A stretch of DNA of 19,444 nucleotides, taken from contig NZ_DATJMN010000373.1 in NCBI RefSeq assembly GCF_035508675.1, forward strand, positions 1-19,444. The letters run 5' to 3'. This DNA comes from Dyella_B sp035508675. Its GTDB lineage: Bacteria; Pseudomonadota; Gammaproteobacteria; Xanthomonadales; Rhodanobacteraceae. The notes under the pieces were generated by a model. The model searched no databases. It was not told the DNA's origin and saw only the letters and a list, made by a program, of their open reading frames with translations. Below are positions 8,987 through 16,597 of the stretch, one piece after another; the first letter of the stretch is position 1; each line of letters opens with the position of its first letter. Made by a program: the position numbers and the translations under genes.

Positions 8987-9011
8987 GACTCCTCCTCAGG
9001 TTTCCAGACAC

Positions 9012-9053
9012 CCCCTCTCACGCTCCAGGCTCGCCAAGTGGACGAGAGAGGGG
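9012..9053. other. Hairpin in the mucD leader
   Basis: CCCCTCTCACG (9012-9022) pairs with CGAGAGAGGGG (9043-9053) with one mismatch, forming an 11-bp stem over a 20-base loop about 26 bp upstream of the mucD start codon. A second, imperfect hairpin with arms GAAGCGGG (9095-9102) and CCCGCCGCTTC (9110-9120) lies just after the rseA stop. No T-run follows either. They could be RNA processing or stability elements that tune mucD relative to rpoE-rseA; this is inferred from structure alone. Confidence 0.45.
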
Positions 9054-9131
9054 AAACAATGAAGAAAGCGGGAAAGCAGCGGCTGGCCGACCGCGAAGCG
9101 GGAGGAATCCCCGCCGCTTCCGGGGTACTGC

Positions 9132-9800
9132 TTAGCGAGCGCCCTGCGCTGCAGCAGGCCGCGCCTGCGGTGTATCGATCAGCAGCAGATAGCTACCGTC
9201 CTGGTTATTCAGCGCCCTATAGCCTTGCATGGAGTAGGCATGGCCGGGGTAACGCTGGAACAGCGGGTTTTCCGAAGGATCCCCCAGCGTTACGGAGGCG
9301 CGCTGGCTCAACTCCGAAGCCGAATACGGACTCAATGATGGCGGCACGGCGGCCAGCACGTCATGGCTGGCGGGCGTTGCAGCAGCATTGGCCGCGGCGA
9401 GCGATGCACCCGCGCGCACGCCCTGCGAGGTCGGGCCATTGGCATTGGCAGCAACGCGGGCGGGACGCTCGGCATCCGGTGCGGTGGGCTGCGACACCAT
9501 CAACGCGGCCACGGCGACACCGGCAGCGATTGCGCCCCCGAGGGATAGCCGCAGCCAATCTCGCCTGGGCGACCTGGCCACGTGTTCGCCTTCGACTGCC
9601 GACATCACGCGTGAAGCAAAGGCTGCACTGGCAACGCTTGGCAATTGACGGCGCAGGCTTTCGCTGGCGACGTGATAGCGCGTCCACGTTTGTACTAGCG
9701 AAGCGTCGTGATCGAGCCGGCGCAACAAGAAGCGCAGCTCTTCCTTGGACAATTCACCGTCCATGGCGGCCGAAAGGTTTTCCATGTTGGCTTCACTCAT
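9132..9800 (-). CDS. rseA: Sigma-E anti-sigma factor RseA/MucA family
   Basis: A single-pass inner-membrane protein whose cytoplasmic domain holds RpoE inactive until regulated proteolysis releases it. Residues 1-75 are the sigma-binding domain (MENLSAAMDGELSKEELRFLLRRL, WTRYHVASESLR), matching the RseA/MucA N-terminal pattern. A membrane segment lies at about 85-103 (LSLGGAIAAGVAVAALMVS), followed by a 120-residue, Ala/Pro-rich periplasmic tail. The ATG overlaps the rpoE stop in an ATGA junction, implying translational coupling. A second possible start is M6. No rseB/mucB gene follows; mucD comes next. Confidence 0.93.
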   Translation of the reverse strand: MSEANMENLSAAMDGELSKEELRFLLRRLDHDASLVQTWTRYHVASESLRRQLPSVASAAFASRVMSAVEGEHVARSPRRDWLRLSLGGAIAAGVAVAALMVSQPTAPDAERPARVAANANGPTSQGVRAGASLAAANAAATPASHDVLAAVPPSLSPYSASELSQRASVTLGDPSENPLFQRYPGHAYSMQGYRALNNQDGSYLLLIDTPQARPAAAQGAR

Positions 9801-10393
9801 GACATTCGATCCTCGCGGTCTGAAAGCAGTGGCCGCAGTTTTTCATCGATCGCCTCGCGTGCCCGGAAGATGCGTGAACGCACCGTTCCGATTGGGCAGC
9901 CCATGGCCTCGGCGATCTCTTCGTAACTGAGGCCGTCCACCTCACGTAAGGTGATGGCCGTCCGTAACTCCTCGGGCAAAGCTTGGACAGTGGCAAACAC
10001 CGTTTGTTCAATTTCCTGGCGCATTAATTCGCGCTCGGGAGTGGCCCCTTCCCACATGCGGTCGGCGCCGGGCACGAATACGGCATCCTCGATGGCGATG
10101 TCATCGGCCGGAGGCCGCCGCCCCATCGCGACCAGATGGTTCTTGGCCGTGTTCACGGCAATCTTGTACATCCAAGTATAGAAAGCGCTCTCGCCACGGA
10201 ACGAACCAATCGCCCGCCAAGCCCGGACAAAGGCCTCCTGGGCCACATCCTCGCATTCGGCAGCGTTGTGCACGTAGCGGGAGATGAGGCCGATGACCTT
10301 GTTCTGATATTTGCGCACCAGGAGGTCGAAAGCGCGTTTGTCCCCATTTTGTACACGCTCTACCAGCGCACTATCGAGTTCGTTGTCGCCCAT
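9797..10393 (-). CDS. rpoE: RNA polymerase sigma factor RpoE (AlgU type)
   Basis: An extracytoplasmic-function sigma factor for the envelope stress response. The 198-residue product has sigma region 2 at about 22-90 (RKYQNKVIGLISRYV, ECEDVAQEAFVRAWRAI, FYTWMYKIAVNTAKNHL) and region 4 at about 132-182 (LPEELRTAITLREVDGLSYEEIAEAMGCPIGTVRSRIFRARE, abridged here), closely resembling E. coli RpoE and Pseudomonas AlgU. The ATG at 10391-10393 was chosen over an upstream GTG (10412-10414) because AAGGAG sits at 9-base spacing before it and the family begins at this point. It overlaps rseA by four bases and has its own sigma-E-type promoter. Confidence 0.97.
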   Translation of the reverse strand: MGDNELDSALVERVQNGDKRAFDLLVRKYQNKVIGLISRYVHNAAECEDVAQEAFVRAWRAIGSFRGESAFYTWMYKIAVNTAKNHLVAMGRRPPADDIAIEDAVFVPGADRMWEGATPERELMRQEIEQTVFATVQALPEELRTAITLREVDGLSYEEIAEAMGCPIGTVRSRIFRAREAIDEKLRPLLSDREDRMS

Positions 10394-10402
10394 CCGGGCC
10401 GT

Positions 10403-10408
10403 CTCCTT
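10403..10408 (-). promoter_or_regulatory. Ribosome binding site fixing the rpoE start
   Basis: AAGGAG on the minus strand, 9 bases before the ATG at 10391-10393. It lies inside the reading frame that would begin at the upstream GTG, so it argues that the shorter protein is the real one. Confidence 0.75.
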
Positions 10409-10455
10409 CGTCACTGGACCATGCGGGCGATGTTCCCATCGGATGGGTGAGCTGC

Positions 10456-10483
10456 TCTGACCTGTTTCGCGCTCGCAAGTTCA
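10456..10483 (-). promoter_or_regulatory. Sigma-E-type promoter of rpoE-rseA-mucD
   Basis: On the minus strand TGAACTT (10477-10483) and GTCAGA (10456-10461) are separated by 15 bp. The sigma-E consensus is GGAACTT, 15-16 bp, then GTCTAA or TCTGA-like sequence, so both elements and the spacing fit well. Transcription would start near 10450, giving a leader of about 55 bases before rpoE. Autoregulation of rpoE from such a promoter is established in related bacteria; here it is predicted from the sequence. Confidence 0.72.
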
Positions 10484-10559
10484 GCGATGCGAAGGCCGGT
10501 CCCCTCAGCATTCTAAGATAGGGGCGTGCTGGCGTGACTCAAGCTGGCGCCTGGATTCC

Positions 10560-10593
10560 AGGAGCCTGTCGGATTTGAGCCGGCCGGGCTCCT
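10560..10593 (-). other. Inverted repeat at the end of the GGDEF-EAL gene
   Basis: AGGAGCC (10560-10566) and GGCTCCT (10587-10593) form a 7-bp stem overlapping the TAG stop codon of the GGDEF-EAL gene. The loop contains CCGGCCGG, which could add inner pairing. There is no following T-run, so termination is possible but weakly supported. Confidence 0.3.
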
Positions 10594-13186
10594 AGGCGGG
10601 GATCACTGCAAGAGCCTGTCCGGACAACAAGCGTTCGCGCTCGCCCAATAGGCGCTCGAAGCTGGTGTGCGGCAGCGGCCGGCAGAAGAGGTAGCCTTGC
10701 AGCTCGTCGCAATGGTTGGCGCGCAGGAACTGCAGGTGCTGTTCGATCTCCACGCCTTCGGCCACCACGCCGCGCTTCAGGCGATGCGCCATTTCGATGG
10801 TGGCGCGGACGATGGCTTCATCATCCGGATCGACACCGATGTTGCGCACGAAGCTCTGGTCGATCTTGATGCGGTCGGCAGGAAGCTTGCGCAGATAATC
10901 CAGTGAGGCAGCGCCGGTACCGAAGTCATCGGTGGCGATATGGCAGCCCAGCTTGTGCAGTTTCTGCATGTTCTCCATCAGGTTGGGCGCGGCCTTGATA
11001 CTGATGCTTTCGGTGACCTCCAGCTCGAGCAAACCCGGGTCGAGGCCACTCTCCTCCAGTACGGACGCCACCACCTCGGAAAGGTCCGGTTGCATGAGCT
11101 GGACGGCCGAGAGATTAACACCCAGGCGCAGGCGCAGGCCGAAGCGGTCGTCCCAGGCCTTGGCTTGTTTGCAGGCAGAGCGAAGCACCCATTCGCCGAT
11201 CGAGACAATCAGCCCGGTTTCTTCCGCCAGCGGAATGAAGAAGCCCGGCCCGATGTTGCCCAGCTCCGGATGCTCCCAGCGCAGCAGCGCTTCCATGCCG
11301 ACAATGTCTTCGGTTTCCGCACTGATCTGCGGCTGATAGAACACACGCAGTTCACCGTTGCCTTCGGCATGGCGCAACCTCGCTTTCAACGCTGCATTTT
11401 GCTGTTCTTGCGCGGGACTTACATCGTAGACACGGTAGTTGTTGCGGCCCAGGCTCTTGGCTGCATACATCGCCTCGTCCGCATGCTTGAGCAGCGTCTC
11501 GGCATCGAGCGCATCTTCCGGGAAGAAGCTGATGCCAATGGAGGCGGTGACCTGCAGCTCTGGACCGTCTTCCAGGTGCAGCGGCGCTTCCATGAGCTGC
11601 ACGATTTTGTCTGCCACGCGCAATACGTCATCGGCCTTCACGATATGCCGCAGCACGATGATGAATTCATCGCCCGCGTAGCGCGCCACGGTATCGGATG
11701 CGCGTACGCTGCTGCGCAGCCGCTGGGTCACTGCAACCAGCACCTGGTCGCCTACCGCGTGGCCTAGCGTGTCGTTGATGAACTTGAAGCGATCCAGATC
11801 CACGAACAGCACGGCAAACGTTTCACCGGTGCGGTTCGCTTCGCGAATGATGGTGTCGAGACGATCGTTGAACAGCAGGCGATTGGGCAAGCCCGTGAGC
11901 GCATCCAGCAAACCTTCCGCGCGCCCCTGTTCGCGCGTGCGGCGCAGTTCGAGCATGTGTGCGAAATGCGCTGCCGCACAGTGCAGCACCGGCTCCACGA
12001 TGCTGGGCTCGCTGAAAGGATGGCGGCTGCCCGCCAACAAGGCGCCCAGCACGCTGCGTCGCTCATCGAGCAAGGGCAAGCCGACAAACCCGCGCAAGCC
12101 CAGCAGACTGATCAAGGGATCCACCTCTGCCAGCCGCCGTGCATCCTGAGGGTGCATCAGCGTGCGGCCGCTGAGCAAGAGGCGCAGCGAGCTTTGCAGT
12201 TGCGGTCCTGGCCAGACCTGCTCCTCGCCGCGCCAGCGCTGCACGATCTGCACCGGCACGCTGCTTTCTTCGGGACGGGCGGACCACACCGCCAGGTAAT
12301 CCAGATCCATTTCATCCAGCAGCAGCCGCGCGGTTTCCGGCAGGCTCGCATCGTCATGCCCAACGGCGAACAATCGGGCGAGCACCGCCAAGGCAGCCGC
12401 TGGACGCACGCTGGCACTGGCGCTACGGAACACCAGCGCGACCATCTCCCTTCCGTTGTGCTTGATGCGGCGCACGCTGGCTTCACCGACTTCGTGGCCG
12501 CGTATCGATTTGCGCCGACACGCCAGCCAGCGGCGATCCGCATCGAACAGCGCCTTGTCCAGGCTTACCGTTTCGAAGATCAGTACTTCCGCAAGCGGCA
12601 TGCTGATCAACAGACTGTTGGCCAAGCCGCTATGCCTGATGTAAGCAGGATTGGCCTCGACCACACGCTCCGTGGCAGGGTCGACGATCAGCCAGTCACC
12701 TTCACCGTCTTCGAAAACGAAGCGGTAGTCGGCGGTAGCGGAAGGCAATGCGAAGGAAGGCACCGGCACGTTGGCGACCGGCTCGGCGGTGCGCATGGGC
12801 TTGCCGCTAAGCAGTTGCTGCCAGCGGGCAATCAGCTCGGTGCCAATCTGCGATGCGTAAAGCCAGCCGCCGATCTCGGATGGCAGCTGTGTGGGTTTGA
12901 TCGTTGCATCGTCCACCAACACCGCAATGATGGGTGCACTCGCACACGGCGGCAGCAAACGCAGTTGCTCGCAAAGCGTGTTGCTGGCACGGCCGTCGCC
13001 ATCGAACACCACCACGATCAATGCCAACGGTTCACGTCCTTCCAGCAGGATGGCCGCATGGGTGGTGTCGCGTGCGGAATGAATGGTGGGATGCCCCTCG
13101 CGATCGAGCGCGTCGAACAGTTCGCGGCGAAGCTCGCGCTGAGAGGCCACCAGCAAGATGCCGGCTTTGAAAACAGGCGCGTTCAC
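10592..13186 (-). CDS. Cyclic-di-GMP protein with PAS, GAF, GGDEF and EAL domains
   Basis: An 864-residue cytoplasmic protein, with no membrane segments, predicted to make and/or degrade c-di-GMP. Residues 8-125 look like a pseudo-receiver: the fold pattern is there but the acidic pair is missing (LLVASQRE). A PAS-like region follows (about 160-255, WLIVDPATERVVEANPAY), then a GAF-like region (about 270-410). The GGDEF domain (about 428-585) has AGDEF at 504-508 and an RxxD inhibitory site (495-498) at the standard 5-residue distance. The EAL domain (about 605-850) keeps its key residues: E632 of EALLRW, N691, E726 in LEVTES, DD753-754, K774, E810 in AEGVE and Q830. So phosphodiesterase activity looks likely; cyclase activity is possible. 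The GTG start overlaps the upstream gene's stop by four bases (GTGA); another GTG at 13195 is possible. Confidence 0.92.
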   Translation of the reverse strand: MNAPVFKAGILLVASQRELRRELFDALDREGHPTIHSARDTTHAAILLEGREPLALIVVVFDGDGRASNTLCEQLRLLPPCASAPIIAVLVDDATIKPTQLPSEIGGWLYASQIGTELIARWQQLLSGKPMRTAEPVANVPVPSFALPSATADYRFVFEDGEGDWLIVDPATERVVEANPAYIRHSGLANSLLISMPLAEVLIFETVSLDKALFDADRRWLACRRKSIRGHEVGEASVRRIKHNGREMVALVFRSASASVRPAAALAVLARLFAVGHDDASLPETARLLLDEMDLDYLAVWSARPEESSVPVQIVQRWRGEEQVWPGPQLQSSLRLLLSGRTLMHPQDARRLAEVDPLISLLGLRGFVGLPLLDERRSVLGALLAGSRHPFSEPSIVEPVLHCAAAHFAHMLELRRTREQGRAEGLLDALTGLPNRLLFNDRLDTIIREANRTGETFAVLFVDLDRFKFINDTLGHAVGDQVLVAVTQRLRSSVRASDTVARYAGDEFIIVLRHIVKADDVLRVADKIVQLMEAPLHLEDGPELQVTASIGISFFPEDALDAETLLKHADEAMYAAKSLGRNNYRVYDVSPAQEQQNAALKARLRHAEGNGELRVFYQPQISAETEDIVGMEALLRWEHPELGNIGPGFFIPLAEETGLIVSIGEWVLRSACKQAKAWDDRFGLRLRLGVNLSAVQLMQPDLSEVVASVLEESGLDPGLLELEVTESISIKAAPNLMENMQKLHKLGCHIATDDFGTGAASLDYLRKLPADRIKIDQSFVRNIGVDPDDEAIVRATIEMAHRLKRGVVAEGVEIEQHLQFLRANHCDELQGYLFCRPLPHTSFERLLGERERLLSGQALAVIPA

Positions 13187-13674
13187 AGCAGCCACCGTCC
13201 ATCCCGCAACCTTGGTCGCTGAACCACATCCGCTGCGCTCCCCAGGCGTACGGCGACGTCATCGATGCTCGATACCAGGGTCTGCGGTGCATCCAGCAGC
13301 ACCACCCGCCGAACGTGTCCGGCCGGTGCTCGCGCCAATTGCCGCAACAAACTGCTTTCCGTCGGTGCCAACGGCAGGGGGAAAGGACAAAGCAGGTAGA
13401 CACCGAAATGGATACTCTGCTGGATGTAGCGCAAGGCATTACCCAGGCGCTGAGAGCCAGGGATGACTGCATGCGCCTCGCGCAAGTTCTGCATCCCGGT
13501 GTCCGGTGCCCACAGGTAAACCGATTGCCCGTTCAGGCGGGCGAGCGCGCGGAATTGCTCGATCAGCGCCTTGCTCTCGATATGTTCAAGCACGACCAGC
13601 CCTCCGGGCGCTGTGAGAATGCGCTCGTAGATATCGCTGCCGGCAAGCGGCGCGGGGGCCATCAGAGAAGTCAT
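13183..13674 (-). CDS. Protein of unknown function, Ycf46 N-domain-like, paired with the GGDEF-EAL gene
   Basis: A 163-residue soluble protein without signal peptide or membrane segment. I do not recognise it as a named family. Its alternating strand-helix pattern (GGLVVLEHIESKALIEQFRAL at 24-44, NGQSVYLWAPDTG at 48-60, LRYIQQ at 81-86, GVYLLCPFPLPL at 91-102, SLLRQLARAP at 108-117, RRVVLLDAPQTL at 122-133) resembles the N-terminal domain of Ycf46-type AAA proteins. There is no Walker A or B motif, so it would be that domain alone, without ATPase. The ATG at 13672-13674 was chosen over an upstream TTG. Its TGA overlaps the GTG of the GGDEF-EAL gene, so the two are co-translated and probably act together. 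Confidence 0.75.
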   Translation of the reverse strand: MTSLMAPAPLAGSDIYERILTAPGGLVVLEHIESKALIEQFRALARLNGQSVYLWAPDTGMQNLREAHAVIPGSQRLGNALRYIQQSIHFGVYLLCPFPLPLAPTESSLLRQLARAPAGHVRRVVLLDAPQTLVSSIDDVAVRLGSAADVVQRPRLRDGRWLL

Positions 13675-13700
13675 ACCGCCCAAAGGGAAGTGATCGCATC

Positions 13701-13722
13701 TCGTACGTTACGCAGTCGTACG
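13701..13722. repeat. Direct repeat TCGTACG in a divergent intergenic region
   Basis: TCGTACG occurs at 13701-13707 and 13716-13722, 15 bp start to start, each containing the palindrome CGTACG. The pair lies about 27 bp upstream of the minus-strand 163-codon gene and about 110 bp upstream of the plus-strand enoyl-CoA hydratase fusion. It could be a regulator site, but chance is possible. Confidence 0.3.
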
Positions 13723-13804
13723 CGAAGCGCAATAGCCGGACCGCCGAGGCGTGATCCATGCGGCATACCCGCTGCGATGGCCGCCAATACCCGCCCGAAT
13801 GGTA

Positions 13805-13830
13805 CGTCTCGCAATCATCGCTGCGGGACG
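13805..13830 (+). other. Hairpin covering the ribosome binding site of the hydratase-dehydrogenase gene
   Basis: CGTCTCGCA (13805-13813) can pair with TGCGGGACG (13822-13830) through nine pairs, one of them a G-U wobble in RNA, over an 8-base loop. The right arm contains GGGAC, the only Shine-Dalgarno-like sequence before the ATG at 13833. If that is the true start, folding would hide the ribosome binding site. Confidence 0.3.
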
Positions 13831-13832
13831 GT

Positions 13833-15959
13833 ATGGTGAAGGTCTCCCGGCCATCTTCCCATGCCCCCATGTTCGAAGGATTGCGCTTCAATCACTGGAA
13901 AACGAGCCTGGACGATAGCGGCATCGTTGCCCTTACCCTGGACCGCGCCCATAGCAGCGCCAATGCGATTTCCCGCGAGGTGCTGGATGAACTGGGGCAG
14001 ATCGTGGAACGCTTGGCGATCGAAAAACCCGCAGGGGTGATCATCCATTCGGCCAAGGCGAACGGATTTGCGGTGGGCGCCGACATCAAGGAGTTCGTCG
14101 AATACGCCAGGCACGGCACGGTGCTGGAGAACATCGAAAATGGCCAGCGCGTGTTTGAAGCGTTGGCCCGCCTGCCCTGCCCCACGGTGGCGGCCGTGCA
14201 TGGCGCCTGTATGGGCGGGGGCACCGAACTGATCCTGGCCTGCCGCCTGCGCATCGCGGCGGATGACGAAAAAACGCGGATCGGACTGCCGGAAGTGCGG
14301 CTGGGCATCCACCCTGGCTGGGGTGGCTCGGCCCGCCTGCCGCGCCTGATCGGTGCCCCCGAAGCGCTGCCCGTGATGCTGACCGGCAACGCCCTGTCCG
14401 CGCGCAAGGCCCACAGCCTGGGCGTGGTCGATCGGTTGGCCCGTCCCGCGGAATTGATGGCCGAAGCGCGTGCCCTACTCCGCCATCCCCATGCCCGTCC
14501 GTTCGCGCAGCGCGCCACCGCATGGATCACCAATACCTGGCTCGCGCGCCAGATCCTTGCCCCCATGGTGATCAAGCAGACGGCCGCCAAGGTGCGCAAG
14601 GAACACTACCCTGCCCCGTTCGCCTTGATCGACGTGTGGAAACGTGGCGGCGGCAATATCCAGCAGCGTCTGAAACTGGAAGCACGCTCGGTGGCGAAGC
14701 TGGCGGAAACCTCTACCACGCGCAACCTTATCCGCATCTTCTTCCTGCAGGAACGGCTGAAAGGCCAAGGCGGTGGCATGGACGCCGGCATTCGTCGTGT
14801 ACACGTGATGGGTGCAGGCGTGATGGGTGGCGATATCGCCGCCTGGTCGGCGTTCAAGGGCTTCGAGGTGAGCTTGCAGGATCGCGAGATGAAGTTCATC
14901 CAACCTGCCTTGGACCGTGCTTATGCGCTGTACGAGAAGAAACTGAAAACGCCGGAAAAAATAGCAGAAACGCGCAAACGTCTGCGCGCCGACGTGGAAG
15001 GCACCGGCGTGGCACAGGCGGATCTCGTCATCGAAGCCATCTTTGAAAATCCTGAGGCGAAGGAAGCGCTTTACGCTACCGTCGAGCCGCAGTTGAACAG
15101 CAGCAACGGTATTCTGGCTACCAACACGTCATCGATTCCGCTGGATGAACTGCGCAAGGGCCTGCAAGCGCCACAGCGCTTTCTGGGCCTGCATTTCTTC
15201 AATCCGGTAGCACAGATGCCGCTGGTGGAAGTGGTGCGTCATGACCGGCTTGATCCGGCCATCGAAAAGCGCGCCATGGCGTTCTGCAAAACCCTGGGCA
15301 AATTGCCGGTGGCGGTGAAGGGGACACCGGGCTTTCTGGTGAACCGTATCCTGATGCCCTATCTGCTGGAAGCACTACGCCTGCATAACGAAGGCGTGCC
15401 GGGACCGGTCCTGGACAAGGAAGCGAAAGCCTTTGGCATGCCGATGGGGCCCATCGAGTTGGCCGATACGGTAGGCCTGGACGTATGCGCTTCCGTCGGC
15501 AAGGAACTCGCGCCCTTCCTGGGCCTTGAACTCCCACCAGGGCTGGAAGAGAAACTCGAAGCCCGCAAACGCGGCAAGAAAGATGGCCAGGGCCTGTATA
15601 CCTGGCAAGAAGGCAAGCCACAGAAGCCTCCGGTAGATCCGGACTACACGCCACCGCCAGACCTGCGCGACCGCATGATTCTGGCCATGATCAACGAGGC
15701 AGTTGCCTGCCTGGGCGATGGCGTGGTGGATGATGCGGACCTGCTCGATGCCGGCGTGATTTTCGGCACCGGCTTTGCACCGTTTCGCGGCGGCCCGATC
15801 CAGTACGTGCGGGAGGACGGCGCGGAAAAGACCCGCCAGAAACTGGAAACGCTGGCCAAGCGTTATGGCGAGCGCTTCATGCCGAAGAATGGATGGGATC
15901 ACCCGGCACTGAAGTTGCAGGCAGAGCCTGAAGCAGCTACCGCCGAACACGCATATTGA
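13833..15959 (+). CDS. Fused enoyl-CoA hydratase / 3-hydroxyacyl-CoA dehydrogenase (FadJ/FadB-like)
   Basis: The alpha-subunit type of fatty-acid beta-oxidation enzyme: it hydrates trans-2-enoyl-CoA and oxidises the 3-hydroxyacyl-CoA with NAD. The 708-residue product has an N-terminal crotonase domain (about 25-215) with the oxyanion-hole region FAVGADIKEF, GACMGGGTE (E132) and LPEVRLG (E154), the two catalytic glutamates. A Rossmann domain begins at VHVMGAGVMGGDIA (323-336), followed by NTSS (431-434), the catalytic histidine H454 in LHFFNP, and C-terminal dehydrogenase domains. Length matches FadJ (about 714). No thiolase (fadA/fadI) gene is adjacent. The start is uncertain: 13833 has a weak GGGACGGT before it, while 13869 (MFEGLRFNHW) has none; an ATG at 13758 is also in frame. 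Confidence 0.9.
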   Translation: MVKVSRPSSHAPMFEGLRFNHWKTSLDDSGIVALTLDRAHSSANAISREVLDELGQIVERLAIEKPAGVIIHSAKANGFAVGADIKEFVEYARHGTVLENIENGQRVFEALARLPCPTVAAVHGACMGGGTELILACRLRIAADDEKTRIGLPEVRLGIHPGWGGSARLPRLIGAPEALPVMLTGNALSARKAHSLGVVDRLARPAELMAEARALLRHPHARPFAQRATAWITNTWLARQILAPMVIKQTAAKVRKEHYPAPFALIDVWKRGGGNIQQRLKLEARSVAKLAETSTTRNLIRIFFLQERLKGQGGGMDAGIRRVHVMGAGVMGGDIAAWSAFKGFEVSLQDREMKFIQPALDRAYALYEKKLKTPEKIAETRKRLRADVEGTGVAQADLVIEAIFENPEAKEALYATVEPQLNSSNGILATNTSSIPLDELRKGLQAPQRFLGLHFFNPVAQMPLVEVVRHDRLDPAIEKRAMAFCKTLGKLPVAVKGTPGFLVNRILMPYLLEALRLHNEGVPGPVLDKEAKAFGMPMGPIELADTVGLDVCASVGKELAPFLGLELPPGLEEKLEARKRGKKDGQGLYTWQEGKPQKPPVDPDYTPPPDLRDRMILAMINEAVACLGDGVVDDADLLDAGVIFGTGFAPFRGGPIQYVREDGAEKTRQKLETLAKRYGERFMPKNGWDHPALKLQAEPEAATAEHAY

Positions 15960-15998
15960 GCACGCTAAAAGTCGGAGCTTGCACTCCGACCTGCGTGC
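15960..15998 (-). terminator. Intrinsic terminator between convergent genes
   Basis: On the minus strand GTCGGAG, loop TGCAAG, CTCCGAC is followed by TTTT: a 7-bp stem (15971-15990) with a short U-tract, ending the ugd-slyX-DUF2058 transcript 8 bp after its stop. An outer 6-bp pair (GCACGC at 15960-15965, GCGTGC at 15993-15998) extends the structure, which begins directly after the plus-strand hydratase-dehydrogenase stop. On the plus strand there is no T-run, so it serves mainly the minus strand. Confidence 0.75.
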
Positions 15999-16005
15999 CA
16001 TGCGC

Positions 16006-16572
16006 TCACCACATCAAATCATCCGGGATACCGTCCTCGTCCACACCGGCAGTGGCCGGATCCACCAACAAGGCCACGAGGTGCGAATCGATCTCGCGTA
16101 CTTGTTCGGCCACAGCCTGCGTCACCAGCAGATAGCGGCCCGCGTTCTGCACGACGCCCAGCTTGCCGGCGTTAAGGTCGGCTAGCTGGTTGGTATCGAC
16201 ATAGATCCGGCGAATCTTGCCGCCGTATTCGAAATGGCGCACCTGATCCGCATCAGGCTTGTTCAAGCCCTGGCCTTCGAGCAGTTTCTGCACTTTCGCC
16301 TTGCGTTCACGCTTCAGGCGCGCCTGTTCGGCCGCCTCCTGTTCGACGCGCTTACGCTCTTCGGCCTCGGTCTGCGCGCGGATGGCATAGGCTTTGGCCA
16401 GGTTGATCTCCCCCTCCTTTCGCACCGGCCTGGGCGGATGCGGCGGGTGTGGCGGCCTGCCTTTCGCAGGCGAAACCTGGGGCTTCGGTGCAGGTTGTTG
16501 CTGGCGCTTCTCGTCCTTGAACTGCTTGACGATGCCACTCTTCAGGAGCTGATCTCGTAATGAATCGGCCAT
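16006..16572 (-). CDS. DUF2058 family protein (YaiL-like)
   Basis: A 188-residue soluble protein matching the DUF2058 family (E. coli YaiL is similar in size), whose function is not well established. Typical features are the N-terminus MADSLRDQLLKSGIVKQF, a proline-rich linker (39-50, PPHPPHPPRP), a highly charged helix likely to form a coiled coil (about 65-98, EAEERKRVEQEAAEQARLKRE), and a C-terminal globular part (about 110-170, FEYGGKIRRIYVDTNQLADLNAG, abridged). The start at 16570-16572 was chosen over far-upstream in-frame starts because it is the family start and the upstream part would overlap slyX. It is 25 bp after slyX, the last gene of the ugd-slyX-DUF2058 unit. Confidence 0.9.
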   Translation of the reverse strand: MADSLRDQLLKSGIVKQFKDEKRQQQPAPKPQVSPAKGRPPHPPHPPRPVRKEGEINLAKAYAIRAQTEAEERKRVEQEAAEQARLKRERKAKVQKLLEGQGLNKPDADQVRHFEYGGKIRRIYVDTNQLADLNAGKLGVVQNAGRYLLVTQAVAEQVREIDSHLVALLVDPATAGVDEDGIPDDLMW

Positions 16573-16597
16573 GATCGAAATCCGGTGTTGCGTTCTA

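Noticed and set aside
8168..9802. Long plus-strand open frame opposite mucD and rseA (544 codons)
   Set aside because: It spans two real genes and their intergenic region on the other strand; composition is that of an antisense frame.
10560..10593. Strong intrinsic terminator for the GGDEF-EAL gene
   Set aside because: The stem has only 7 bp, the loop is 20 bases and no T-run follows; kept only as a low-confidence inverted repeat.
11957..13222. Plus-strand open frame opposite the GGDEF-EAL gene (421 codons)
   Set aside because: Antisense shadow; all expected c-di-GMP motifs lie on the minus strand.
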